Source: Pontimonas sp964467805 (lineage in GTDB: Bacteria; Actinomycetota; Actinomycetes; Actinomycetales; Microbacteriaceae). Taken from it: a DNA stretch of 64,000 nucleotides. The notes below the pieces were generated by a model. That model was not told the DNA's origin, ran no database searches, and saw nothing but the letters and a program-made list of their open reading frames with translations. The stretch covers positions 62,001 through 126,000 of the forward strand of contig CAYXSU010000001.1 of assembly GCA_964467805.1 (NCBI GenBank), read 5' to 3'. The translations under genes and the position numbers were made by a program. This document shows positions 24,699-33,133 of the stretch, in pieces. Each line of letters opens with the position of its first letter. Position 1 is the first letter of the stretch.

Positions 24699-25384
24699 GA
24701 GGTGGCTCCCACGCTGTGCGCACGCCACGTCGTAGCCAAGTGCTCAAGGCCCCGGCCTTCCAGCGAGTCCCAGAGCTCGTGGACATGTTCCCTGTCGATT
24801 TCGACGTGGAGCGGGATTCCTATAGTGATGGCGCCGGCGGAGAACGCGCTAGCCGCCCCATAACTGGAATCTTCTAAGGCGACGCAGTCGCCAATAGCAA
24901 CACCGAGTGCTAGCGCGGCCGTGAGGTATGCCTCTGGGTCGGGCTTGGGCTGGCTCACGTCATCACCGGCGACGATTGCCCGAAACACCGGCTCTCCTAG
25001 CTCGCGCGCGACCGCCTGAGCGAGCGCCTCGGCGTTCATTCGCAACGACATGGTCACCAGGGCGCACGGGATGCTGGCGGCGAGGAGTTCTCGGAAAAGC
25101 TCGCGAACGCCCGGGCGCCACGGCACCGCGGCCGTGACCTGCTCCAGAACCCTCTGGCTCAGCCGTTGAACAATGTCGTCAGCGCTGAGCTCGACACCCG
25201 CTTTTTGCAACTGTGCCGCTGAATTCCATAGCCCGCTTCCAACGAGCGCATAACCCTGTTCAGACGACCAGGTCCCGCCGTGTTCCTCTACCAATTCCGT
25301 CTCGGCAATCAACCAGTAGGGCTCGGAATCGATGATGGTGCCATCCATGTCGAAAAGCACGGCAGAGGGATATTGGGTGGTCAC
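24695..25384 (-). CDS. HAD-superfamily hydrolase (phosphatase/phosphoglucomutase-like)
   Basis: Haloacid dehalogenase-type phosphohydrolase of unknown substrate. Motif I is FDMDGTIIDSEPYW (nucleophile Asp plus acid-base Asp), motif II the Thr in ALVTMSLRMN, motif III the Lys in SQPKPDPEAY, and motif IV ALEDSSYGA, all intact. The cap sequence places it near beta-phosphoglucomutase-like enzymes. From the GTG at 25384 it has 229 residues; a TTG nine bases earlier is also possible. TAGACT (25398-25393) lies eight bases before the GTG, with no ribosome-binding site. The stop overlaps the trmI start by 4 bases. Confidence 0.88.
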   Translation of the reverse strand: MTTQYPSAVLFDMDGTIIDSEPYWLIAETELVEEHGGTWSSEQGYALVGSGLWNSAAQLQKAGVELSADDIVQRLSQRVLEQVTAAVPWRPGVRELFRELLAASIPCALVTMSLRMNAEALAQAVARELGEPVFRAIVAGDDVSQPKPDPEAYLTAALALGVAIGDCVALEDSSYGAASAFSAGAITIGIPLHVEIDREHVHELWDSLEGRGLEHLATTWRAHSVGATS

Positions 25385-25446
25385 AACCGCCAAGTCTAGT
25401 GGCGCCTATTGTGAGAGGTAGAGTGAAGAATCTGAGCGGAGAATTC

Positions 25447-26301
25447 ATGACCCACATCCCCTTTTCTGACCACACCCGAGTGATGGTCGTGGCCTTCGAG
25501 GGGTGGAATGATGCGGGCGATGCGGCCAGCCAGACCGCGCAAATGATCATTGATCAAGCCGAACTGGTCCCCGTCTTCTCTATCGATCCAGAGCAGTATT
25601 TTGACTTTCAGCTGACCAGGCCGCTGGTGGAACACGCGAGCGATGGAACTCGCTTTCTCAACTGGCCCGAAGTTACCCTGTGGGCCCCCGCTCCGGGATC
25701 TGAGCCAGCGCCCCTCGTTCTGCTGGGCCAAGAGCCCTCACGGCTCTGGCAGTCCTTCGCTTCGACCATCATTGACCACGCGCTTGCCCACAATGTGGAT
25801 GCCATTGTGTTCCTGGGGGCAATGCTGGCTGATGTCCCCCACTCTCGCCCGGTTCATGTCACGGCAACTAGTGATGATGCCGCCATTCGCGAATATTTCG
25901 ACATTGAAAAGTCGACGTACGAGGGCCCGGTAGGCGTCTTGACCGTGCTGGCATTAGCCGCCGCTGAGGTGGGTATCCCCTCGCTCAACCTGTGGGCGCA
26001 CGTCCCGCACTATGTGCACACATCGCCCTCGCCGAAAGCGACGGTGGCGCTTGCCGAAAAACTTGAAGAGCACGTGGGAATCGTCTTGGAGCGCGACGAT
26101 CTTGAAGTTGAAGCCCTGCGGTGGGAGGAGGGCATTGATGCTCTCGCTGCCGAAGACGATGACATGAGCGCGTACATCAGCCAACTTGAGCAGGCGAGAG
26201 ATGCTGCTGATGCTCCGGAAGCCTCGGGCGATGCGATCGCCCAAGAGTTCGAGAAATACCTCCGCGGCCGCCCTGATCGCCCGAGCTCAAACGAGTCATA
26301 G
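25447..26301 (+). CDS. PAC2 family protein
   Basis: Protein of the PAC2 family, named after a eukaryotic proteasome-assembly chaperone; the bacterial role is unknown. From the ATG at 25447 the product has 284 residues; GGAG lies five bases upstream. Typical segments are VVAFEGWNDAGDAASQTA near the N-terminus, LLGQEPSRLWQSF, and PSLNLWAHVPHYVHTSPSPKA in the middle, then an acidic helical C-terminus (DDDMSAYISQLEQARDA). The frame is open to 25399, but the added residues precede the homology. Its 3' end overlaps that of uppP by 6 bases. Its persistence beside a locus without proteasome genes is notable. Confidence 0.85.
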   Translation: MTHIPFSDHTRVMVVAFEGWNDAGDAASQTAQMIIDQAELVPVFSIDPEQYFDFQLTRPLVEHASDGTRFLNWPEVTLWAPAPGSEPAPLVLLGQEPSRLWQSFASTIIDHALAHNVDAIVFLGAMLADVPHSRPVHVTATSDDAAIREYFDIEKSTYEGPVGVLTVLALAAAEVGIPSLNLWAHVPHYVHTSPSPKATVALAEKLEEHVGIVLERDDLEVEALRWEEGIDALAAEDDDMSAYISQLEQARDAADAPEASGDAIAQEFEKYLRGRPDRPSSNES

Positions 26302-27153
26302 AGCGCTAATGGCTCCGGTTGAAAGACCGACCATCAGTGCGCTACCGAGGAGCACTCGGTAGATCACAAAGGGCATGAAGCTTCGTGTTTGGATGTAGCG
26401 CATCAGCCACGCGATGACGGCCCACCCCACGGTGAAGGCGATTACTGTGGCGACAAAAGTGTCAAACAGGGAGAACGGGCCGGCCACTTCGGGTCTGGTC
26501 AGCGCGGTGGAGAGCTCGTAGAAGCCACTGCCGAGTACCGCGGGGATTGCCAAGAGAAATGAGTAGCGTGCCGCGGAAACCCTGTCATAGCCGAGGGTCC
26601 GCCCCATGGCGATGGTTGCTCCTGAGCGCGATACGCCGGGAATAAGGGCGAGCATTTGCGCCATTCCATAGAGCAGACCGTGGGGAACAGTGAGGTCGTC
26701 CAGCGTGGAGCTCTTTCTTCCCCACCAGTCCGCGGCGGCCAAAACAAGGCCAAAGACGATGAGTACGGTGGCAACCAGCCAGAGCGAGCGGAAAGCACCG
26801 CGAATCAGTTCTTGAGCGAAGTAGCCGACAATCACAATCGGCAGGGTTCCCACGATGATGAGCCACCCAAGTCTCGCCTGTGATCGAGCCTCGTGTGGGG
26901 CCTCTTTCCACCACGACGATGGCTTACCCAGTGAGGCTGCCCACCCGCGAAGAATCCGAGCGATGTCCGGGGCGAAGTAGACAAGAACCGCTAGTTCGGT
27001 ACCTATTTGAGTGATGGCCGTGAAGGTGGCTCCGGGGTCCGTGGCCGAGGGCAAGAATTCACCAACAACGCGCAGATGCGCACTGGAGGACACGGGAAGA
27101 AATTCGGTAAGCCCCTGGACGATGCCCAGCAGAATGGCCTCTAGTAATCCCAC
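26296..27153 (-). CDS. uppP: Undecaprenyl-diphosphate phosphatase (BacA/UppP family)
   Basis: Recycles the lipid carrier for cell-wall synthesis by dephosphorylating undecaprenyl pyrophosphate at the membrane. From the GTG at 27153 the product has 285 residues with about eight helices. Active-site motifs are visible: GLTEFLPVSSSAHL near the N-terminus with the catalytic Glu and Ser, and LIPGVSRSGATIAMGRTLG in the second half with Arg. The start is preferred because AAAGGAG lies eight bases upstream; the open frame extends to 27195. A palindrome CCCTGCAGGG (27201-27210) lies between this gene and the divergent tRNA-Leu. Confidence 0.94.
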   Translation of the reverse strand: MGLLEAILLGIVQGLTEFLPVSSSAHLRVVGEFLPSATDPGATFTAITQIGTELAVLVYFAPDIARILRGWAASLGKPSSWWKEAPHEARSQARLGWLIIVGTLPIVIVGYFAQELIRGAFRSLWLVATVLIVFGLVLAAADWWGRKSSTLDDLTVPHGLLYGMAQMLALIPGVSRSGATIAMGRTLGYDRVSAARYSFLLAIPAVLGSGFYELSTALTRPEVAGPFSLFDTFVATVIAFTVGWAVIAWLMRYIQTRSFMPFVIYRVLLGSALMVGLSTGAISAL

Positions 27154-27214
27154 GGCGCGCACTCCTTTAGCGGGCAGGCGGGAATCATGGCCCAAGGCTA
27201 CCCTGCAGGGCAGT

Positions 27215-27241
27215 TTGGAACCGGGACTTTAGTGGTAATGT
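27215..27241 (+). promoter_or_regulatory. Possible tRNA-Leu promoter
   Basis: TTGGAA (27215-27220), a 15-base spacer and TAATGT (27236-27241) lie 33 bases before the tRNA. The spacer is short (16 bases if TTTGGA at 27214 is used), so support is moderate. Confidence 0.4.
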
Positions 27242-27274
27242 CGTGTCGGTCGCTCCGCGTTTGACGCGGTGTGC

Positions 27275-27357
27275 GCGCGGGTGGCGGAATGGCAGACGCG
27301 CTAGCTTGAGGTGCTAGTGCCCGTAAGGGCGTGGGGGTTCAAGTCCCCCCTCGCGCA
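27275..27357 (+). tRNA. tRNA-Leu, anticodon GAG
   Basis: An 83-base class II tRNA. The acceptor stem GCGCGGG pairs with CTCGCGC (27350-27356, one G-U), followed by discriminator A at 27357. The anticodon stem CTAGC/GCTAG closes the loop TTGAGGT with anticodon GAG at 27308-27310, reading CUC and CUU codons. The long variable arm has GCCC-GTAA-GGGC. The T-arm is GGGGG-TTCAAGT-CCCCC. CCA is not encoded (CGC follows). The mutasome operon begins about 95 bases downstream. Confidence 0.97.
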
Positions 27358-27366
27358 CGCGACACC

Positions 27367-27403
27367 AGGGTCTCTCACTTCGGTGGGAGGCCCTGTTTCT
27401 TTC
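27367..27403 (+). terminator. Rho-independent terminator after tRNA-Leu
   Basis: Twelve-base-pair stem AGGGTCTCTCAC/GTGGGAGGCCCT (two G-U pairs) closed by the stable loop TTCG (27379-27382), followed by the T-rich run GTTTCTTTCC. It separates the tRNA from the mutasome promoter and is the clearest intrinsic terminator in the window. Confidence 0.85.
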
Positions 27404-27417
27404 CGTGTCGGTGGATG

Positions 27418-27446
27418 TTGACAGAATCGAACAAATGTTCGAACAT
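27418..27446 (+). promoter_or_regulatory. SOS promoter of the mutasome operon with LexA box
   Basis: The LexA-type box TCGAACAAATGTTCGA at 27427-27442 matches the actinobacterial/Gram-positive SOS consensus (CGAAC-N4-GTTCG). It lies between TTGACA (27418-27423) and GAACAT (27441-27446), spaced by 17 bases, so bound LexA would block polymerase. The predicted transcription start is at about 27453, the ATG of imuA', which makes the mRNA leaderless. Confidence 0.85.
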
Positions 27447-27452
27447 AGCGTT

Positions 27453-28154
27453 ATGTCCCCTGCACTTAGTCTCGACGCGGCTCCTCCCCGGCGAGCCGAT
27501 GTGCGTGAGCTGCAGGAGCGCATTAGGTCTCTAGAAAATGCCCACACTGACTACCCGGTATTTCCGGTGGCTCCAGGTTTAGAAAACCTGTTTCCGCACG
27601 GAGGCCTGCGTCGAGGCGTTGTCTACGACATTGATCCGTCGCCTTCTCTGCTGTGGGCTCTTATTGCCCAGGCAACGGCCTCTGGAACATGGTGTGCACT
27701 CGTGGGTATGCCAGATGCTGGCCTTGCAGCAGCGGAGGGCATGGGGGTGAATCTTGACCGCCTGGCACTGGTCCCCTACCCCGGAGAACAGTGGCTTTCT
27801 GTAGTCAGCGCCCTCATCGATGTTGTAGGAATTGTTGCTCTGGGTCCTTCCACACCACCCTCTGATCGGGTTCTCAGTACGGTGCTTGGTCGCCTGCGTG
27901 AACGAGAAGCCACTATTTTGAGTCGCCCTGGTTGGCCTCGCACTGAAGCCAGCATTAGCGTTTCTGCACACCGTTGGCGTGGCCTTGGTGAAGGCCACGG
28001 TGTTCTTCACGAGCACCACATCAGTGTGGTTGCGCGTTCCCGCCAGAGTGCAGCCCTCCGATCGTGCGAGATGGTTATTGATGCGTGGGGCGCCCACTAC
28101 AACCCAGTAGTTGCCTTCGTCACTGATATTTCGCAGCACCGTAGCGCCGGATAA
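27453..28154 (+). CDS. imuA': ImuA'-like RecA-family mutasome protein
   Basis: Accessory protein of the ImuA'-ImuB-DnaE2 translesion mutasome that makes damage-induced mutations. The 233-residue product is RecA-like in layout (FPHGGLRRGVVYDI, then a long helix and ALVGMPDAGLAAAEGMGVN), but the Walker A loop is lost: DPSPSLLWALIA stands where GxxxxGKT would be, so ATP hydrolysis is unlikely. The open frame starts at 27405, but those 16 residues would be encoded by the promoter and LexA box; the ATG at 27453 coincides with the predicted transcription start. The gene is followed by imuB after five bases. Family assignment rests mainly on context, because ImuA' proteins diverge strongly. Confidence 0.85.
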   Translation: MSPALSLDAAPPRRADVRELQERIRSLENAHTDYPVFPVAPGLENLFPHGGLRRGVVYDIDPSPSLLWALIAQATASGTWCALVGMPDAGLAAAEGMGVNLDRLALVPYPGEQWLSVVSALIDVVGIVALGPSTPPSDRVLSTVLGRLREREATILSRPGWPRTEASISVSAHRWRGLGEGHGVLHEHHISVVARSRQSAALRSCEMVIDAWGAHYNPVVAFVTDISQHRSAG

Positions 28155-28159
28155 TCCTG

Positions 28160-29710
28160 ATGGCGCGCACTCTTGTTCTGTGGATTCCCGAGTGGCCCGT
28201 TATTGCGGCTCAGTGTGACGATGAACTGCCAGGCGCGGTTCGTGGTGCGGCGCTAGCTCTCATTCATAAGGGCGCTGTGGTGTGCTGTTCACCGGAAGCA
28301 TCGGCCAGCGGTGTCAGAGTCGGTATGAAGCGACGAGACGCTCAGATGAGGTGTCCTGGGCTTAGTGTTTTGCCTGATTCGCCAGAGCGTAACCGCAGGG
28401 TTTTTGATCAGGTTCTCCTTGCGCTCCAAGACACCGTTTCCCAGCACACCCTGGTGGAGCCTGGCTTGCTGGCATTTACTGCCCGAGGACTTTCGCGCTT
28501 TTATGGCGGCGAAGAAGCCGCTGCCACTGCTCTCATGTCCGCTCTTTCTCTTACCGAGCAAAGGTTTCACTCCCGTGTTGGCGTTTCTGATGATCTCTTT
28601 AGCGCCGTGATGGCGGCGCAGCAGACCGATTTCACGCACCCGATTCGCATCGTGGCACCCGGAGAATCCTCCGCTTTTCTTGCGGGGCTACCCGTTGATG
28701 TCCTTGATGATGCGGCCACAGTGTCTCTTCTCAGTCGTTTGGGTGTGAGCACTCTCGGCGATTGCGTTGCTCTGGGAGAAAGTGCTCTTCGGGAACGTTT
28801 TGGTAGTGCAGGAGAGCAGATTTACCGATTGGCATCAGGACGTGATGGCACATGGCTGAGTCCCGACAATTCTCCGGTGGACGCTTCTGAATCAATTCTG
28901 CTTGCTGAACCTCTGCACCTTGTTGATCAGCTGGCTTTCACTATTCGGCACGCGACAGAGAACTATCACCGACGTTTATTTGCTGCCGGTGTTGTGTGCA
29001 CCAGAGTGCGCATCACGGTGGGATTTGATGCGGGACCACCTCACACCAGAACGTGGCTTCATCCACGATTTTTTAGCGCCAGCGAGCTTGTCGATCGAGT
29101 TCGCTGGCAGCTGGAGTCTCTTGCCAGAGGATCCGGTGGTTTGGGTGAACAGCCACCGGGTGTTGTGTCCGTACGTTTTGAAGCGTTGCGCCCAGAAGGC
29201 CTGGGCGCACATGAGCCGGGTTTGTGGGGACAAGGGCCCGATAGCCGTGTCCACCATGTGCTCTCCAGAGTCCAAGGCATGGTGGGTGCGCATGGCGTCC
29301 TCAGTGGACGCTCTGCGGTATCACGTTTTCCTGGAGGGACTCAGGTGCTTACCACCTGGGGTGAGAAAGCTTCGGAGGATAAGGCTGGGCCACTTCCCGG
29401 GGCTTTGCCTGAACCGTTTCCCGGAACAGTATTTGCCCTTCCGCCTGATGTTGCTCTTCACGATGGTGAAGGACGCAACGTCTGGATAGACAATGCAGAG
29501 CTCTCTAGCGTTCCTGCCTCACTGGTGTTTGGTGAACACCGCGTGAGTCTCGTGTCGTGGGCTGGGCCGTGGCCGGTCGCTGAGCGCTGGTGGGACCCAG
29601 CGAAAGCTCGATACGCGCATCGTCTTCAAGTCTTAGATGAACGAGGAATTGGGTGGCTACTGACAACCGCACAGGGCCATCAGTGGTGCATAGAAGCCAG
29701 GTATGACTGA
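28160..29710 (+). CDS. imuB: ImuB, catalytically inactive Y-family polymerase homologue
   Basis: Hub of the mutasome: binds the beta clamp, ImuA' and DnaE2. The 516-residue product follows the Y-family plan: an N-terminal palm (LVLWIPEWPVIAA), fingers, a thumb HhH region (LSRLGVSTLGDCVALG and REREFGSAGEQ-like) and a little-finger region. The metal-binding acids are gone: the first motif has no Asp where DinB has DMDAFFA, and the SxDE motif is replaced by TARGLSRFYGG. This is the hallmark of ImuB. HEPGLWG at residues 351-357 is positioned like the clamp-binding QLPLWG of mycobacterial ImuB but lacks the Gln. The stop overlaps the dnaE2 start by one base (TGATG). Confidence 0.93.
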   Translation: MARTLVLWIPEWPVIAAQCDDELPGAVRGAALALIHKGAVVCCSPEASASGVRVGMKRRDAQMRCPGLSVLPDSPERNRRVFDQVLLALQDTVSQHTLVEPGLLAFTARGLSRFYGGEEAAATALMSALSLTEQRFHSRVGVSDDLFSAVMAAQQTDFTHPIRIVAPGESSAFLAGLPVDVLDDAATVSLLSRLGVSTLGDCVALGESALRERFGSAGEQIYRLASGRDGTWLSPDNSPVDASESILLAEPLHLVDQLAFTIRHATENYHRRLFAAGVVCTRVRITVGFDAGPPHTRTWLHPRFFSASELVDRVRWQLESLARGSGGLGEQPPGVVSVRFEALRPEGLGAHEPGLWGQGPDSRVHHVLSRVQGMVGAHGVLSGRSAVSRFPGGTQVLTTWGEKASEDKAGPLPGALPEPFPGTVFALPPDVALHDGEGRNVWIDNAELSSVPASLVFGEHRVSLVSWAGPWPVAERWWDPAKARYAHRLQVLDERGIGWLLTTAQGHQWCIEARYD

Positions 29711-32700
29711 TGGGGTGGCACAATCCCCCTATTCCGTGGTCTGAGCACGAAAAACGTCTGAGGGACGCCTCCAGGCCTGGCACTTCGCCGCCCTTAGGAG
29801 CCAACGCGGGTGATTCTCCAGCCTGGTCCGAGAGCCGGGCGCCGTATCAAGCGCCTGTGGTAGAGATCCCGGAGAACGTAGTGCCTTACGCCGAGCTTCA
29901 TCTTCACAGCAGTTTCAGTTTTCTGGATGGTGTCTCGTCTCCCGAAAAAATGGTGGCCCGTGGCGCCGAGCTGGGGCTTTCTGCAATGGCAATTACTGAC
30001 CACAACGGTTTCTATGGCGCGGTGAGATTCGCCGAGGCGGCAGCTGCGCACTCCATGAATACTGTTTACGGTGCTGAGATATCTCTGCGAGACAATCAAC
30101 CTCGCACCGTGGTTCCAGACCCTCAGGGCCCGCACCTACTTGTCCTAGCGAGAGGTCAGGAGGGGTACCACAGACTGTCTTCGGCGCTGACGGACGCCCA
30201 TTTGGGCAGCACAGATAAAGACACTCTGGTGTGTGATCTTGACGCTCTGGCTGAGCAGGGGCGAGACCACTGGGTGGTGCTCACGGGATGCCGTAAAGGG
30301 TCAGTCCGTCAGGCGTTGCCGCACCACAGGGTTCCCTCGCGCGGGGAACAAGCCGCTAGTGAGGCGGCACTGGTGGAACTCGTTGAGCGCTTTGGTCGAG
30401 AGAACGTCGTGGTCGAGCTTTTTGATCATCAGCATCCCATGGACAGTGTGCACAACGACTTTCTTGCAAATCTCGCAGTTCGTCACGGGCTTCCCACCCT
30501 GGCCACTGGTCTGGTTCACTACGCGCGAGCTGAGGACGCCGATTTAGCTCACGCTATGGCCGCGGTGCGGGCGAGGACCAGTATGGACAAGCTCAGCGAT
30601 TGGTTACCCGCCTCCGGGGCTGCTTATCTGCGCTCAGGAGCAGAACAAGAACGCCGCTTTAGGGCCTATCCCGGAGCTGTTGCGCGCAGTTACGAGATTG
30701 CCCAGGAGATAGGTTTTTCGCTCAAGAAGGTAAGCCCTGGTCTTCCCACGTCGTTGTGTCCGCCGGGTCACACCCCGATGAGTTATTTGCGGGAGCTCAT
30801 TGCGCAGGCGGTGCCACGACGTTATCCCCGGGCCACCGCAGAGATTCATGCCCGTATTGCCAAGGAGCTCGATGTCATCGAGAAGAAAGACTTTGCGGGC
30901 TATTTTCTGATTGTTCACGACATTGTGCGTTTTGCACGCTCCCGTGGAATTCTCTGCCAAGGCCGAGGGTCTGCCGCTAACTCTGCGGTGTGCTTTCTTC
31001 TGGACATCACGGCCGTGGACTCGATTTACTACAACTTGCCCTTCGAACGGTTTCTTTCTGCGCTACGTGATGAAGAACCCGATATCGATGTTGATTTTGA
31101 ATCCCGTCGCCGGGAAGAGGTCATTCAGTATGTTTTTGAGCGCTATGGGCGCCGCAGCGCAGCTCAAGTGGCAACTCTGATTGAGTATCGGCCTAAAAGT
31201 GCTATTCGGGATATGGCCAGAGCTTTGGGATACAGCCCGGGTGAGCAAGATGCCTTCGCGCGTCAAGTTGAACGCTCTGGAGCGTTTCTCGAGAGCGCAG
31301 AGCACAGCATTCCTGCTGATGTGGTGAATCTTGCGCTGAGAACACTGACCTTGCCTCGCCACACAGGAATTCACTCGGGGGGCATGGTGTTGACTGATCG
31401 GCCGGTGTCCGAGGTTGTCCCGATAGAGCATGCCCGCATGGACGCTCGCACGGTTCTTCAGTGGGACAAAGATGACTGCGAGTGGATGGGGTTAGTGAAG
31501 TTTGATCTCCTGGGCCTCGGGATACTCGAAGCCATCCACGAGACTTTTGACTTGGCCAAGGAGAAACTTGGCGAAGACTGGGAACTCGCGACACTCCCCC
31601 GCGACGAAGCTGGCGTCTATGACATGTTGTGCAGGGGCGATTCGATTGGTGTTTTCCAGGTTGAGTCACGGGCGCAGATGGCGTTATTACCAAGACTTCA
31701 ACCCCGACGTTTCTATGATCTCGCGATACAAATTGCGATGATTCGCCCGGGTCCTATCCAGGGTGGCGCCGTGCACCCCTTTGTGAAACGCAAAGCAGGC
31801 CGTGAGCCAATCGAATATCCACACCCCGCTCTCGAAGAGTGTTTAGAGAGAACCCTGGGCGTTCCTGTATTCCAGGAACAGATCATGCAAATAGCCATGG
31901 CGGTCGGCGGGTGTAGTGCTGAAGATGCGGATCTACTGAGGCGAGCTATGGGCTCCAAACGTGGACGAGAACGCATCGAGTCATTGAAAGAGACACTTTT
32001 CCGAGGTATGGCAGCCAACGGGCTTGATCCCCAGAGCTCTCAGCGTATTTATTCCATGATCGAGGCGTTTGCGAGTTTTGGCTTTGCTGAGAGTCACTCT
32101 CTGAGTTTTGCTCTGCTGGTCTACGCCAGTTCCTGGCTTAAGTTGCACTATCCCGCTCTCTATCTGGCGGGATTGTTGCGAGCCTGGCCCATGGGCTTTT
32201 ACTCCCCCGCATCCTTGGTGAGCGACGCGGAACGCCACGGGGTCATTGTGAGAGGGCCTTCTGTTCTTCACTCCGGTGTGAAGGCTGGGGTTGAGGCGAT
32301 TGATGGCGACTCTATGCGGGCCGGTGGCCAAGATTCGTGTCTTGTCTATGACCAACCCACTCCGAGTTCGGTCTTTGATCCCTCTGGTGGGGATCCCAGC
32401 GGCTCTCACCGGCGTGATCAGCAGTGTGCCGTGCGCATGGGTTTGGCTGACATCAAAGGAATTAGTGCGGAGCGTGCCGAAGCCATAGTTCAAGAACGCG
32501 AGGCCAGGGGCCCCTATGAGAGTCCTCGTGATCTTGCGAGGCGGGTGGGATTAAGCGCGGCCCATTTAGAGGCCCTAGCGAGCGCTGGCGCCCTGGGTGA
32601 TTGGGGCAATCACCGAAGAGAAACGTTGTGGATGGCAGGGCACTGGGCTGGTGAGCACCCTCAGTATTTAGACCACACCAACGCTCCAGTACAGGTGCCA

Positions 32701-33129
32701 CTTTTTGAGGTGATGTCCCCACGCGAACAGATGGTTGCAGATCGTGTGTTCACCGGTGTGTCTCCAGGGGATCATCCCCTGCGCTACTTGCGAGGGTGGC
32801 TTCAGACCAATGGGGTTGCAAGTGTTGCTGACACGTTGAGCGAGGAGCCAGGACGCCGCATGTGGGTAGCCGGTTTAGTGACTCATCGCCAGCGTCCCTC
32901 CACGGCAAGAGGCGTCACGTTTCTTAATGTCGAAGATGAGACTGGTTTAGTGAACGTGATTTGTGGCGTCGGATTCTGGCGGCGCCACCGAGCAATTCTG
33001 CGTGACAATGCCGCACTGATGGTGAGAGGAATCCTTGAGAGAAGCCCCGAAGGGGTCGTATCGATCGTGGCTGATGGAGTGCACGTTCTCCCCGTCGGTG
33101 TCCCGCAGGGCTCCAGGGATTTTCAGTAA
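29710..33129 (+). CDS. dnaE2: Error-prone DNA polymerase DnaE2 (ImuC)
   Basis: C-family polymerase that performs damage-tolerant synthesis with ImuA' and ImuB. The 1139-residue product has a PHP domain at the N-terminus (YAELHLHSSFSFLDG, AITDHNGFYG), the palm with catalytic aspartates in EEPDIDVDFESRRREEV and in KFDLLGLGIL, the clamp-region and HhH segment (GLADIKGISAERAEAIV), and a C-terminal OB fold (VTFLNVEDETGLVNVIC). The 1139 residues are close to DnaE2 length and shorter than replicative DnaE1. It is the last gene of the SOS operon and converges on the RNA methyltransferase gene with a 4-base gap. Confidence 0.96.
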   Translation: MGWHNPPIPWSEHEKRLRDASRPGTSPPLGANAGDSPAWSESRAPYQAPVVEIPENVVPYAELHLHSSFSFLDGVSSPEKMVARGAELGLSAMAITDHNGFYGAVRFAEAAAAHSMNTVYGAEISLRDNQPRTVVPDPQGPHLLVLARGQEGYHRLSSALTDAHLGSTDKDTLVCDLDALAEQGRDHWVVLTGCRKGSVRQALPHHRVPSRGEQAASEAALVELVERFGRENVVVELFDHQHPMDSVHNDFLANLAVRHGLPTLATGLVHYARAEDADLAHAMAAVRARTSMDKLSDWLPASGAAYLRSGAEQERRFRAYPGAVARSYEIAQEIGFSLKKVSPGLPTSLCPPGHTPMSYLRELIAQAVPRRYPRATAEIHARIAKELDVIEKKDFAGYFLIVHDIVRFARSRGILCQGRGSAANSAVCFLLDITAVDSIYYNLPFERFLSALRDEEPDIDVDFESRRREEVIQYVFERYGRRSAAQVATLIEYRPKSAIRDMARALGYSPGEQDAFARQVERSGAFLESAEHSIPADVVNLALRTLTLPRHTGIHSGGMVLTDRPVSEVVPIEHARMDARTVLQWDKDDCEWMGLVKFDLLGLGILEAIHETFDLAKEKLGEDWELATLPRDEAGVYDMLCRGDSIGVFQVESRAQMALLPRLQPRRFYDLAIQIAMIRPGPIQGGAVHPFVKRKAGREPIEYPHPALEECLERTLGVPVFQEQIMQIAMAVGGCSAEDADLLRRAMGSKRGRERIESLKETLFRGMAANGLDPQSSQRIYSMIEAFASFGFAESHSLSFALLVYASSWLKLHYPALYLAGLLRAWPMGFYSPASLVSDAERHGVIVRGPSVLHSGVKAGVEAIDGDSMRAGGQDSCLVYDQPTPSSVFDPSGGDPSGSHRRDQQCAVRMGLADIKGISAERAEAIVQEREARGPYESPRDLARRVGLSAAHLEALASAGALGDWGNHRRETLWMAGHWAGEHPQYLDHTNAPVQVPLFEVMSPREQMVADRVFTGVSPGDHPLRYLRGWLQTNGVASVADTLSEEPGRRMWVAGLVTHRQRPSTARGVTFLNVEDETGLVNVICGVGFWRRHRAILRDNAALMVRGILERSPEGVVSIVADGVHVLPVGVPQGSRDFQ

Positions 33130-33133
33130 TCGC

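Noticed and set aside
27405..27427. GTGTCGGTG-N8-CAGAAT, similar to the PafBC-dependent promoter motif TTGTCRGTG-N8-TAnnnT, just upstream of imuA'
   Set aside because: The -10 part does not match, and copies of TTGTCGGTG were also noticed inside coding sequence (hisD near 526 and ctaC near 4945), so chance occurrence is likely. The SOS box and the TTGACA promoter explain the site better.
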